DNA of 64,000 nt from Marinobacter profundi (GTDB taxonomy: Bacteria > Pseudomonadota > Gammaproteobacteria > Pseudomonadales > Oleiphilaceae). How positions within the stretch are numbered: position 1 is the stretch's first letter; every line of letters begins with the position of its first letter. Below, one piece after another: positions 42,811 through 50,160 of this stretch. The notes beneath the pieces are model-generated. The model did no database searches. It had not been told where the DNA came from and saw only the letters and a program-made list of their open reading frames with translations. The stretch lies in contig NZ_KZ319369.1 in the NCBI RefSeq assembly GCF_002744715.1, positions 462,806 through 526,805 on the forward strand. The letters are read 5' to 3'. The position numbers and the translations under genes were made by a program.

Positions 42811-44079
42811 TCAGGCAATATCGCTGCGGTAGGGCAAAGCCGTCATGGCGTCGTCCCGATACGCCCTGACCTGGTCCGCCTCCTCGCAGCAAAATTCCGC
42901 CAGCGCATCGCGGAATCCGGGGTGGGTAACCCAGTGCCAGGAGTGGGTCAGCACGGGCTCGAAGCCGCGGATCAGTTTGTGTTCGCCCTGCGCACCGGCG
43001 TCAAACCGCAGGCAACCGCTGGCGATTGCCAGTTCGATCCCCTGGTAGTAACAGGTCTCGAAATGCAGGTGGTCGAACTCTTCCAGGCAACCCCAGTAAC
43101 GGCCATAGAGGGTGTCACCACCACGCAGGAACAGGGCGCCGGCGATCATCTGGCGGTCCCGTACTGCCATGACCACCTGCAGCCGGTCGCCCAGTTGCTC
43201 CCGTAGTGCGGCAAAGAAAGCCCGGTTCAGGTAGGGCTGCTGGCCGCGCTTGCGGTAGGTGGCCTGGTAAAACACGTAGAAGGCGCTCAGCACCGGGTCC
43301 GGTAGCCGGTCGCCGGAGAAGCGGACAAAGTCGATACCCTGTTCCTGTACCTGGCGACGCTCCCGCCGGATGGATTTGCGCTTGCGGGAGGTCAGGGTCG
43401 CGAGAAAGTCCTCGAAGTGCCGGTAACCGCGATTGTGCCAGTGAAACTGACAGCCCAGGCGGTGCAGTGTGCCGGGGTTGTCGAGCAACGCCTGGTCAGC
43501 ACTGTCCGGGAACAAAAGGTGCCAGGAATGGGCGCCCGCGTCGCTGGCAGCCTTGTTGAGCAGGTCGTGGAGGACGGCTGGTGTAAGGGCTGACCGTGCT
43601 GCCTCACTGAGCATCAGCCGGCGCCCGGTGCTGGGGGTAAACGGTATTGCCAGCAGCAGCTTGGGATAATAATCCACGCCATAGCGCCGGTAGGCATCGG
43701 CCCACGCCCAGTCAAAGACGTATTCACCCATGGAGTGGGTTTTCAGGTAGCCCGGGGCCACGCCGGCCAGTTCGTCATTCAGGTAGAACAGGAGATGGTG
43801 GGGCTGCCAGCCGGTGCCGGCCGTGGTACACCCGGTATCTTCGAGCGCCCGGAAAAACCCGTGGTGCAGGAACGGATTGCTACCGTCGCTGAACCGGTCC
43901 CAGCGGGCTTCCTCAATGTCGTGGATGGAGCGGATGGTGTCGACCGCGAAGCGGGCGCCGGCCTCGCCGGTCTGTTGGGCTGCCTGAACGGTTGTCTGCC
44001 GGGTTTCGTGCAGGGTTTCATGCGAGGAACCGCCCTGAGGGGAGGCAGGGCGGTTGGACGGGCTGCCGGGGTCGGACAT
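42811..44079 (-). CDS. FemAB-like GNAT acyltransferase (COG3146)
   Basis: 422-residue protein of the COG3146/DUF482 group, a GNAT/FemAB-fold family of uncertain substrate. The first 45 residues are a low-complexity leader; FLHHGFFRALEDTGC (about residues 70-84) and GVAPGYLKTHSMGEYVFDWAWADAY (two consecutive parts around 108-132) open the conserved region; RKRKSIRRERRQV and GALFLRGGDTLYGRYWG follow. The ATG at 44079 has AAGGAGAG upstream, better than the GTG at 44106. Solitary between a hypothetical membrane gene and spy. Confidence 0.78.
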   Translation of the reverse strand: MSDPGSPSNRPASPQGGSSHETLHETRQTTVQAAQQTGEAGARFAVDTIRSIHDIEEARWDRFSDGSNPFLHHGFFRALEDTGCTTAGTGWQPHHLLFYLNDELAGVAPGYLKTHSMGEYVFDWAWADAYRRYGVDYYPKLLLAIPFTPSTGRRLMLSEAARSALTPAVLHDLLNKAASDAGAHSWHLLFPDSADQALLDNPGTLHRLGCQFHWHNRGYRHFEDFLATLTSRKRKSIRRERRQVQEQGIDFVRFSGDRLPDPVLSAFYVFYQATYRKRGQQPYLNRAFFAALREQLGDRLQVVMAVRDRQMIAGALFLRGGDTLYGRYWGCLEEFDHLHFETCYYQGIELAIASGCLRFDAGAQGEHKLIRGFEPVLTHSWHWVTHPGFRDALAEFCCEEADQVRAYRDDAMTALPYRSDIA

Positions 44080-44144
44080 GGTAAGAGCACTCTCCTTGGA
44101 TTTCACTCCATACCATACGTCAGATCCCGGCGCTTGATCACCCT

Positions 44145-44510
44145 TTACTCGCTGGCGGCCTCAGGCGCGGCGGCGGTGCCGCAGCGTTTGTCCATCCGGG
44201 CGTTCCAGTCGCCTTTCCTGTCGGCCCACTCGGCTTTGCGCTCGTCATGGATCTGCTGCCAGATAGCCCGCTGCTCGTCGGTCAGCTTCAGCCGGTCGGC
44301 CATCGCCGCACGGGCCTGGGCGCGCTTCTCCATACGTGCCTCGCGGGCTTCTTTACTGAACTTGCCGGTGCCATCCCGGTATTGCTGGCACATCTCATCC
44401 TTAGCCGGCTTGCCCTCGCCGTGATGGCCTGCCAGTGCCAGCGGGCTGGCCAGCAGGGTGGCGGTGAGCAGGGCTGTTGCAATCAGTCCGGAAGTCTTGG
44501 TCTTGATCAT
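44145..44510 (-). CDS. Spy/CpxP-like periplasmic stress protein
   Basis: 121-residue exported protein: signal peptide to about residue 28 (LTATLLASPLALA), then a highly charged helical domain with one LTDEQ motif (LKLTDEQRAIWQQI) of the CpxP/Spy LTxxQ type. Such proteins are periplasmic chaperones or sensors of envelope stress. It is divergent from a CpxRA-like system with 177 bases between, as cpxP is in E. coli, which supports the assignment. GGAGATACCC precedes the ATG. Confidence 0.8.
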   Translation of the reverse strand: MIKTKTSGLIATALLTATLLASPLALAGHHGEGKPAKDEMCQQYRDGTGKFSKEAREARMEKRAQARAAMADRLKLTDEQRAIWQQIHDERKAEWADRKGDWNARMDKRCGTAAAPEAASE

Positions 44511-44590
44511 GGGTATCTCCTGTGAGTCATCGTCAGTAGCGACGCATGGAGCCAGTCTAGAGCTCCCTTTGTCAGCGGTTGTCAGGCCTA

Positions 44591-44609
44591 TGTAAAGGTT
44601 ATGCAAAGG
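44591..44609. promoter_or_regulatory. Possible CpxR-type direct repeat
   Basis: TGTAAAGG and TGCAAAGG recur 11 bases apart between the divergent spy-like and cpxR-like genes. OmpR-family regulators such as CpxR bind direct repeats of this GTAAA kind at about one helical turn, so autoregulation is plausible. Confidence 0.4.
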
Positions 44610-44687
44610 AAAGTCCGGGTCCTGCGGCGGCGCACCCGCGTGGTAGACTTGCTCCAGAGACAGGTCACCCGGCAGGATAACGAAGCC

Positions 44688-45374
44688 ATGCAAAACCGAG
44701 TACTTCTGGTGGAAGATGATGAAGAGCTGCGTCAGTTGCTCGCACGTTACCTGGGCAACCAGGGCTTTGAGGTGCGGGAGGCCGGCAACGGCCTGGACGG
44801 TCTGGCGCTGGCGAAAGACCTGGACTGTGACATCGTGGTGCTGGACATCATGCTGCCGGATATCAGTGGTCTCGAGGTGCTCCGCCAGTTGCGGGCTGAA
44901 ACCCACTTGCCGGTGGTCCTGCTGACCGCCCGCGGCGATGAGACCGATCGCATCGTCGGTTTTGAGGTGGGCGCCGACGATTACATCCCCAAGCCCTGTA
45001 ACCCCCGTGAGCTGGTGGCGCGACTGCAGGCGCTGCTGCGGCGGGTCGCCTGGGACCAGCAGGCGGAAGTGGATGCGTCCCGCACCTACGGCGACCTGCG
45101 GGTAGAACCGGCCCAGCGGCGGATCTTCCAGAATGATGCGCCGCTGGATCTGACTGCCACCGAGTATGAGGTGTTGCAGGTTCTGCTGGCGCATGCCGGC
45201 AGTGTGGTGCGTAAAACCGACCTGATGCAGTGGGCCCTGGGCCGGCGGCTGGCGGCCCACGACCGCACCCTGGACATGCACATCAGTAACCTGCGTCGCA
45301 AGCTCGGCGGGGATGATCCGGCGCGGATCGAAACGGTGCGGGGGCTCGGTTACAGCTACCGGGTGCCGGCATGA
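44688..45374 (+). CDS. cpxR: CpxR/OmpR-type response regulator
   Basis: 228-residue regulator: receiver domain (residues 1-120, phospho-acceptor Asp53 in VVLDIMLPD, acidic pair Asp10-Asp11, Lys in PKPCNPREL) and an OmpR-type winged helix (about 130-226, RTLDMHISNLRRKLG). The ATG at 44688 starts the receiver; the frame runs on upstream. It overlaps the sensor kinase gene in ATGA. The neighbouring spy-like gene points to an envelope-stress (Cpx) system; the symbol is by context. Confidence 0.88.
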   Translation: MQNRVLLVEDDEELRQLLARYLGNQGFEVREAGNGLDGLALAKDLDCDIVVLDIMLPDISGLEVLRQLRAETHLPVVLLTARGDETDRIVGFEVGADDYIPKPCNPRELVARLQALLRRVAWDQQAEVDASRTYGDLRVEPAQRRIFQNDAPLDLTATEYEVLQVLLAHAGSVVRKTDLMQWALGRRLAAHDRTLDMHISNLRRKLGGDDPARIETVRGLGYSYRVPA

Positions 45375-46687
45375 GGCTCCCCGCCTTCCCGCTGTTCTGG
45401 CGGATTTTCCTGTTGATCTGGCTGGCGATGGCGGCAGCCGTGGTGGTCAGTAACCTGACTACCCGGGAATTGCTGGATCGGGAACGCAGCAGCATCGAGC
45501 GTCAGGAAGGGCTGCGGGATATTGCCGCCCAGGCAATCCGCATCCGCGAGAACGAGGGGCGTGGACCGGCCTGGCGTTTCCTGCGGGACGAGGGCGAGGC
45601 CCTCGGGCTGCGGATGTTGCTGGTGGAAGCGGACGGCGACGGGGAGTTGCCGGAATCCATTCGCCAGCGCCTGAAGGACGACTGGCGAGCGCACCGGCCG
45701 GCGGTGCTGGACCTGGGCAACGGCTATCGCCTGGTGGCCTGGCCCCGCAGTGGCAGCGAGGGCTGGCTGGACCCGAAGTTTTTCCGCCTGATGGAGCTGC
45801 TGGTGGGCTTCGTGATGATCACCCTGGCGTGCTGGTGGATTGCCCGCACCGTGTCGCGCCCTTTGCGAGCCATGGAAGCCACGGCGAGGACCATTGCCAG
45901 TGGCGATACCTCGCTGCGGGTGGCTGACCGGATTGCCGCCCGCCGTGACGAGATCGGCGCCCTGGCAACGGCCTTCAATGACATGACCGGCCAGCTTTGC
46001 CAGTTACTGGATCGCCAGAAGCACCTGCTCCGGGATATCTCCCATGACCTGCGAACCCCGCTGACCCGCCAGCGTATCGCCATTGAACTGGCAGCGGACA
46101 GCGGCTCCGAGCCGGACCTGATGGCCAGTATCCTGCGCCAGAACGAACGCCTCGAGGAGATGACGTCGCAGATTCTTACCCTTTACCGGCTCACCGAGCA
46201 GGGCAGCGATATCGACCGCAAGCCGGTTCGCCCGGTGGCAGTGGTGCGTGATGTACTCGCGGATGCGGAGGCTTATGCCCGCCATCGCAACGTCGAGTGT
46301 CTGCTGGAGATTGCCCCGGGGCTGGAGGAGGTGGCGGTGTTGGGTGACCGCGGGCTGCTGCAGCGGGCCCTGGATAACATCATGCAGAATGCCCTGGACC
46401 ATACGCCGGGCAGTCACCGGGTGAGGGTGGCGGTAAACCTGCAGGACCAGCATGTTGCCATAGCCATTGCCGACGAGGGCAGCGGCGTGGCCCCCGAGGT
46501 GCTGCCAAACCTGTTCGAGCCGTTCTACCGCGCCGATCAGTCCCGCGGTGGTAAAGGCTGGGGGCTGGGACTGGCGATTGCGCGGGATGTCGCGGCCTCC
46601 CACCAGGGAACCATCTCCGCCCACAACGGCAGGCAGAGTGGCCTGGTGGTCACTCTCCGGCTACCGGTCTTCCGCGGGGCGCGGTGA
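45371..46687 (+). CDS. cpxA: CpxA-like sensor histidine kinase
   Basis: 438-residue inner-membrane kinase: TM1 (about residues 10-28), a short periplasmic sensor domain, TM2 (about 142-160), HAMP domain, dimerisation domain with phospho-acceptor His225 in RDISHDLRTPLTRQR, and a HATPase domain with an N-box (DNIMQNALDHTPG), IADEGSGV and GWGLGLAIARDVA. Translationally coupled to the regulator gene. The 3' end overlaps a small antisense-strand gene by 27 bases. Confidence 0.9.
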   Translation: MRLPAFPLFWRIFLLIWLAMAAAVVVSNLTTRELLDRERSSIERQEGLRDIAAQAIRIRENEGRGPAWRFLRDEGEALGLRMLLVEADGDGELPESIRQRLKDDWRAHRPAVLDLGNGYRLVAWPRSGSEGWLDPKFFRLMELLVGFVMITLACWWIARTVSRPLRAMEATARTIASGDTSLRVADRIAARRDEIGALATAFNDMTGQLCQLLDRQKHLLRDISHDLRTPLTRQRIAIELAADSGSEPDLMASILRQNERLEEMTSQILTLYRLTEQGSDIDRKPVRPVAVVRDVLADAEAYARHRNVECLLEIAPGLEEVAVLGDRGLLQRALDNIMQNALDHTPGSHRVRVAVNLQDQHVAIAIADEGSGVAPEVLPNLFEPFYRADQSRGGKGWGLGLAIARDVAASHQGTISAHNGRQSGLVVTLRLPVFRGAR

Positions 46688-46855
46688 CGGCGTGGCGGGT
46701 TCTTCCGGGTCTTTCGGTTTGAGTTGAGCGGCGGCGGAAAAATCAATACCCTCCTGCAGCTCGTCTTCGTCGAAACGGATGCCGCAGGCCGCTTTTTTTA
46801 CTTTGGCGGGTGCAGCGGTTCCCGGGGCACGGGTTTGATCGTTATCGTCCGTCAT
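46661..46855 (-). CDS. Small hypothetical protein
   Basis: 64-residue protein of unknown function, Ala/Pro/Asp/Glu-rich with a central AACGIRFDEDELQEGIDFS segment that looks like a short conserved peptide. AGGGAGG six bases before the ATG is a strong ribosome site and the main evidence. The 3' end overlaps the sensor kinase gene on the other strand by 27 bases. Divergent from yigZ, 44 bases apart. Confidence 0.5.
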   Translation of the reverse strand: MTDDNDQTRAPGTAAPAKVKKAACGIRFDEDELQEGIDFSAAAQLKPKDPEEPATPSPRPAEDR

Positions 46856-46899
46856 GACAGGCCTCCCTTGGCAGGTCTCAGCAGGCAGGATTGTTGCCC

Positions 46900-47514
46900 A
46901 TGGCAAAAGATTATCCCATACCGGCCGGTTTTCTCGAGCGGGAGACCGAAATCAAGAAGAGCCGCTTTATCGCGAGGGTGGCGCCGGTCGGCTCCCGTGA
47001 CGAGGTGCATCAGTGGCTGGAGCAGGCTCATCGGGACCATCCGGATGCCCGCCACATTTGCTGGGCCTACCAGATCGGGCGACCGGGGTCGGCGGCCGAG
47101 GCGGCAATGAATGACGATGGCGAGCCCTCGGGAACCGCGGGCAAACCGATTCTCAACGTGATCCAGCACAAGGACATGGGGGACGTCCTGGTGATGGTGA
47201 TCCGCTACTTTGGCGGCATCAAGCTGGGGGCCGGCGGCCTTGTGCGGGCCTATGCCGGGGCCGCTGAGAGCGTGCTGGCGGAGGTGGGCCGGGTGGTCCA
47301 GCAGCCTGTGGAGGCCGTCCGGGTGATCCTGCCGTTTGCCGCCGAACAGCCGTTGCGGCACTGGTGTGGTGTTCACGGGGCTGCGGTGGCAGACATCACC
47401 TACGGCACCGCCGTCACCGCCCGGGTCGAGGTTCCACTTGACCAGGCCCAGGTGTTCGCTGCCTTCTGTGACGCCCAGAAACTGGATTACCGTTTTGAAA
47501 GCCAGGGAACGTAA
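46900..47514 (+). CDS. yigZ: YigZ/IMPACT family protein
   Basis: 204-residue protein of the UPF0029 (IMPACT/YigZ) family, thought to act around translation; exact role unclear. N-terminal domain: EIKKSRFIARVAPV, AYQIG, NDDGEPSGTAGKPIL, RYFGGIKLGAGGLVRAY (about residues 98-114); a C-terminal ferredoxin-like domain follows. The ATG at 46900 is preferred over the in-frame TTG at 46891, with GGCAGGA upstream. Confidence 0.92.
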   Translation: MAKDYPIPAGFLERETEIKKSRFIARVAPVGSRDEVHQWLEQAHRDHPDARHICWAYQIGRPGSAAEAAMNDDGEPSGTAGKPILNVIQHKDMGDVLVMVIRYFGGIKLGAGGLVRAYAGAAESVLAEVGRVVQQPVEAVRVILPFAAEQPLRHWCGVHGAAVADITYGTAVTARVEVPLDQAQVFAAFCDAQKLDYRFESQGT

Positions 47515-47582
47515 CGGGCGTCTCCCACCGTGTTGTGTGCGTATACTGGATGAACAAACCCCGAGTGGAGGTAACGAATAAC

Positions 47583-48110
47583 ATGCGAATCTGGATAACG
47601 GTTTTGATGTTGTTGATGCTGGGCGGCTGCGCCAGCAACGTGGTGACAGATTACGACTCGACGACGGTCTTCGGTAATTACACCACCTGGAGCTTTGCCG
47701 GTGATAACAGCCAGCAAGGCTTCCTGTCGCTGGATGGCGCCCGGGTCGAGAGCGCCGTGGAGCGGGAAATGAACCGCAAGGCCATGCGCAGGGTGGACGC
47801 CGGGGACGCGGATTTGCTGGTGGCCTACCGGGTTGTCAAGGAAGAGCGCCTGGAGCAGATTGGTGTTGGCTTCGGGCTCGGTTTTGGTCACGATCGTTTT
47901 GGCTGGGGCCTGGCCTCCGCGCCGCCGGTGCGGGAAATCGAGGAAGGCAAGCTGGTGGTTGAGCTGGTGGACAACCAGACCGAGCGGGTCGTCTGGCGGG
48001 CTGCCAGCCGCAGGTACCTCAACGAGGATCAGTCGCCGGAGTACCGCCGCGAGCTGATCGACGAGGTAGTGGCCGAAATGTTCACCAAATACCCGCCGGG
48101 TATCGAGTAA
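47583..48110 (+). CDS. DUF4136 lipoprotein
   Basis: 175-residue lipoprotein with signal peptide and lipobox LGGC (LMLLMLGGCAS, Cys17). The mature part begins VVTDYDSTTVFGNYTTWSF, the usual DUF4136 opening (about residues 20-38), and ends with the family's ELIDEVVAEMFTKYPP. Function unknown; located in the envelope. GTGGAGGTAACG precedes the ATG. Same strand as yigZ, 68 bases downstream. Confidence 0.82.
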   Translation: MRIWITVLMLLMLGGCASNVVTDYDSTTVFGNYTTWSFAGDNSQQGFLSLDGARVESAVEREMNRKAMRRVDAGDADLLVAYRVVKEERLEQIGVGFGLGFGHDRFGWGLASAPPVREIEEGKLVVELVDNQTERVVWRAASRRYLNEDQSPEYRRELIDEVVAEMFTKYPPGIE

Positions 48111-48154
48111 ATCGTTGAACCGGTGCCTCCGGTTGGCACCTGCAAGGAGTGATC

Positions 48155-48511
48155 ATGAAGAAGCGTTCCGGTGGCGGGCTGGTCTTTTCCACCGATGCGG
48201 GCCGCATGTGTCCGGACTGTCGTAATCCTGTGGATCAGTGCAGCTGCGGGCAGCCCGAGCGGCCGGCCGGGGATGGTATTGTGCGGGTCAGTCGCGAGAC
48301 CAAGGGGCGTAAAGGCAAGGGCGTCACCCTGATTACCGGCATCCCGCTGGACGATGCCGGGCTACTGGCCTTTGCCAAGGTGCTGAAGGCCCGCTGCGGT
48401 ACCGGCGGCACCGTGAAAGACGGCGTGGTGGAGATTCAGGGTGACCAGCGGGACCTGCTGGTGCCACTGCTGAAAGAAAAGGGCTGGACCGTCAAACGCG
48501 CCGGGGGCTGA
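48155..48511 (+). CDS. yciH: SUI1/YciH family translation factor
   Basis: 118-residue YciH-type protein resembling eukaryotic eIF1. A Cys-rich N-terminal part CPDCRNPVDQCSCG (about residues 20-33) may bind zinc; the SUI1 core is RETKGRKGKGVTLITG and KARCGTGGTVKDGVVEIQGD (about 80-99). AAGGAG five bases before the ATG at 48155 sets the start. It probably shares a transcript with the DUF4136 gene. Confidence 0.9.
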   Translation: MKKRSGGGLVFSTDAGRMCPDCRNPVDQCSCGQPERPAGDGIVRVSRETKGRKGKGVTLITGIPLDDAGLLAFAKVLKARCGTGGTVKDGVVEIQGDQRDLLVPLLKEKGWTVKRAGG

Positions 48512-48610
48512 GCCGCCCGGCGGGGCTGGCGGATGGTATAACACGCATTCTGTTCCTTCAGCCGCTACAATGGCTTGCAGTTTCTGGCAATGATCTGGCG
48601 GAGGACGTCT

Positions 48611-49864
48611 ATGCATATTCTGGTAATGGGAGCCGGTGTCGTCGGCGTAACGACCGCGTGGTACCTGCGCAAGGCAGGGCACGACGTGACCGTGGTTGAC
48701 CGCCAGGCCCTGGCGGGTGTGGAAACCAGTTATGCCAATGGCGGCCAGATTTCCGTTTCCCATGCCGAGCCCTGGGCCAACCCCTCGGCGCCCCTGAAGG
48801 TGCTGAAGTGGCTGGCCCGGCCCGATGCCCCCCTGCTGTTCAAGCCGCGGCTCGATCCCTACCAGTGGCGCTGGGCGCTGGCCTTTCTCAAGGAATGCAC
48901 TACCGCCCGCTCGGCCCATAACATTCGCCAGATGGTCAATCTGGGTACCTACAGCCGTAGTTGCCTGCAGGCTGTGCGCAAGGACGCCGGCATCGAGTAT
49001 GACCACCTCGAAAAAGGCATCCTGCACTTCTACACCAATCCGGCGGAATTCGAGGCTGCCCTGGAGCCGGCCCGCATCATGCGGGAGCTGGGATGTGACC
49101 GGCAGGTCATTGATCGCAACCGGGCCGTTGAGCTGGAGCCGGCTCTGGCACCGGTCCGCGATCGCATTGCCGGTGGTACCTATACCCCGGAGGACGAATC
49201 CGGTGATGCCCGCCGCTTCACCCAGAACCTGGCGGCCAGATGCGCGGAGGCGGGAGTGGAATTCCGCTACGGCACCGAGGTGCTCGGCTTTGACCATGCC
49301 CGTGATCGCATCCTCGGTGTGAACATCCTCAAGGACGGTCATCACGAAACCTTGCGGGCAGACAGCTACGTGCTCAGCCTGGGCAGTTTCAGTGCCATTC
49401 TCGCCCGCAAACTCGGCATCTTTCTGAACATCTATCCGGCCAAGGGTTACTCCATCACCGTACCGGTGAAAGACGAGGCGGCGGCGTTCAAGGTCAGCCT
49501 GACCGATGATGAGTACAAGCTGGTGTTCTCCCGCCTGGGGGACCGCATCCGGGTCGCCGGCACTGCGGAGCTGAACGGTTACAGTCGCGAGCTCAATCCG
49601 ACCCGTTGCCGGGCCATTGTCCGCCGTTCCGCCGAGATCATGCCGGACGCTGCGCGCTGGGATGAAGCCGAGTTCTGGACCGGATTACGGCCGGCGACGC
49701 CGTCCAACGTGCCGTACATCGGCAAGAGTCACTACGGCAACCTGTTCCTCAACACCGGGCACGGTACCCTGGGCTGGACTCATTCCTGTGGCTCAGCCGC
49801 CGCCATCACCGACATCATCTGTGGCCGCCGGCCGGAAGTAGACTTTGCATTCAGCGGGCTCTGA
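48611..49864 (+). CDS. dadA: D-amino acid dehydrogenase
   Basis: 417-residue FAD-dependent dehydrogenase that oxidises D-alanine and other D-amino acids and passes electrons to the respiratory chain. VMGAGVVGVTTAWYL (residues 5-19) is the FAD-binding loop; ETSYANGGQISVSHAEPWA (about 38-56) is diagnostic of DadA; FWTGLRPATPSNVPYIG (about 356-372) and NTGHGTLGWTHSCGSA close the fold. No alanine racemase is next to it. GGAGGA lies 10 bases before the ATG. A hairpin spans its stop codon. Confidence 0.92.
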   Translation: MHILVMGAGVVGVTTAWYLRKAGHDVTVVDRQALAGVETSYANGGQISVSHAEPWANPSAPLKVLKWLARPDAPLLFKPRLDPYQWRWALAFLKECTTARSAHNIRQMVNLGTYSRSCLQAVRKDAGIEYDHLEKGILHFYTNPAEFEAALEPARIMRELGCDRQVIDRNRAVELEPALAPVRDRIAGGTYTPEDESGDARRFTQNLAARCAEAGVEFRYGTEVLGFDHARDRILGVNILKDGHHETLRADSYVLSLGSFSAILARKLGIFLNIYPAKGYSITVPVKDEAAAFKVSLTDDEYKLVFSRLGDRIRVAGTAELNGYSRELNPTRCRAIVRRSAEIMPDAARWDEAEFWTGLRPATPSNVPYIGKSHYGNLFLNTGHGTLGWTHSCGSAAAITDIICGRRPEVDFAFSGL

Positions 49865-49875
49865 GGAGCCCGCTG
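49852..49875 (+). terminator. Hairpin spanning the dadA stop codon
   Basis: CAGCGGGCTC, loop TGAG, GAGCCCGCTG: a perfect 10-bp stem whose loop contains the TGA stop codon of dadA. Without a T tract it may be a terminator or an mRNA-stability element. Confidence 0.55.
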
Positions 49876-50091
49876 CCTTCCTGGATTCTATTGGTTTCTG
49901 TTCGTTCTTGTTCTGCCCCTTCGCCATTGGCCGAACCGGGCTGAAAAGTCCGTTTTTCTGTGAAAATGTACCCATCTCCCGGTAGATTGGCCCTTTCTGC
50001 ACGGTATCTGTCACTTCTCCGCAATAAACTCGACGCAATCTGCGACCTGCTTCACACATTTCAGTCATCTCCGTAACCAGCCGGAGGTGGG

Positions 50092-50147
50092 CGTTTACCT
50101 ACAACCGTTTACCTACAACCGTTTACCTACAACCGTTTACCTACAAC
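50092..50147 (+). repeat. Four perfect 14-bp tandem repeats upstream of phoD-like gene
   Basis: CGTTTACCTACAAC occurs four times head to tail (50092, 50106, 50120, 50134). It ends 13 bases before the phoD-like start codon; the ribosome site GGAGAG follows directly. It lies in a 296-base stretch without a gene. Confidence 0.9.
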
Positions 50148-50160
50148 AACGGAGAGCAGG

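Noticed and set aside
50092..50147. CRISPR array
   Set aside because: The 14-bp units are contiguous without spacers and no cas genes are present.
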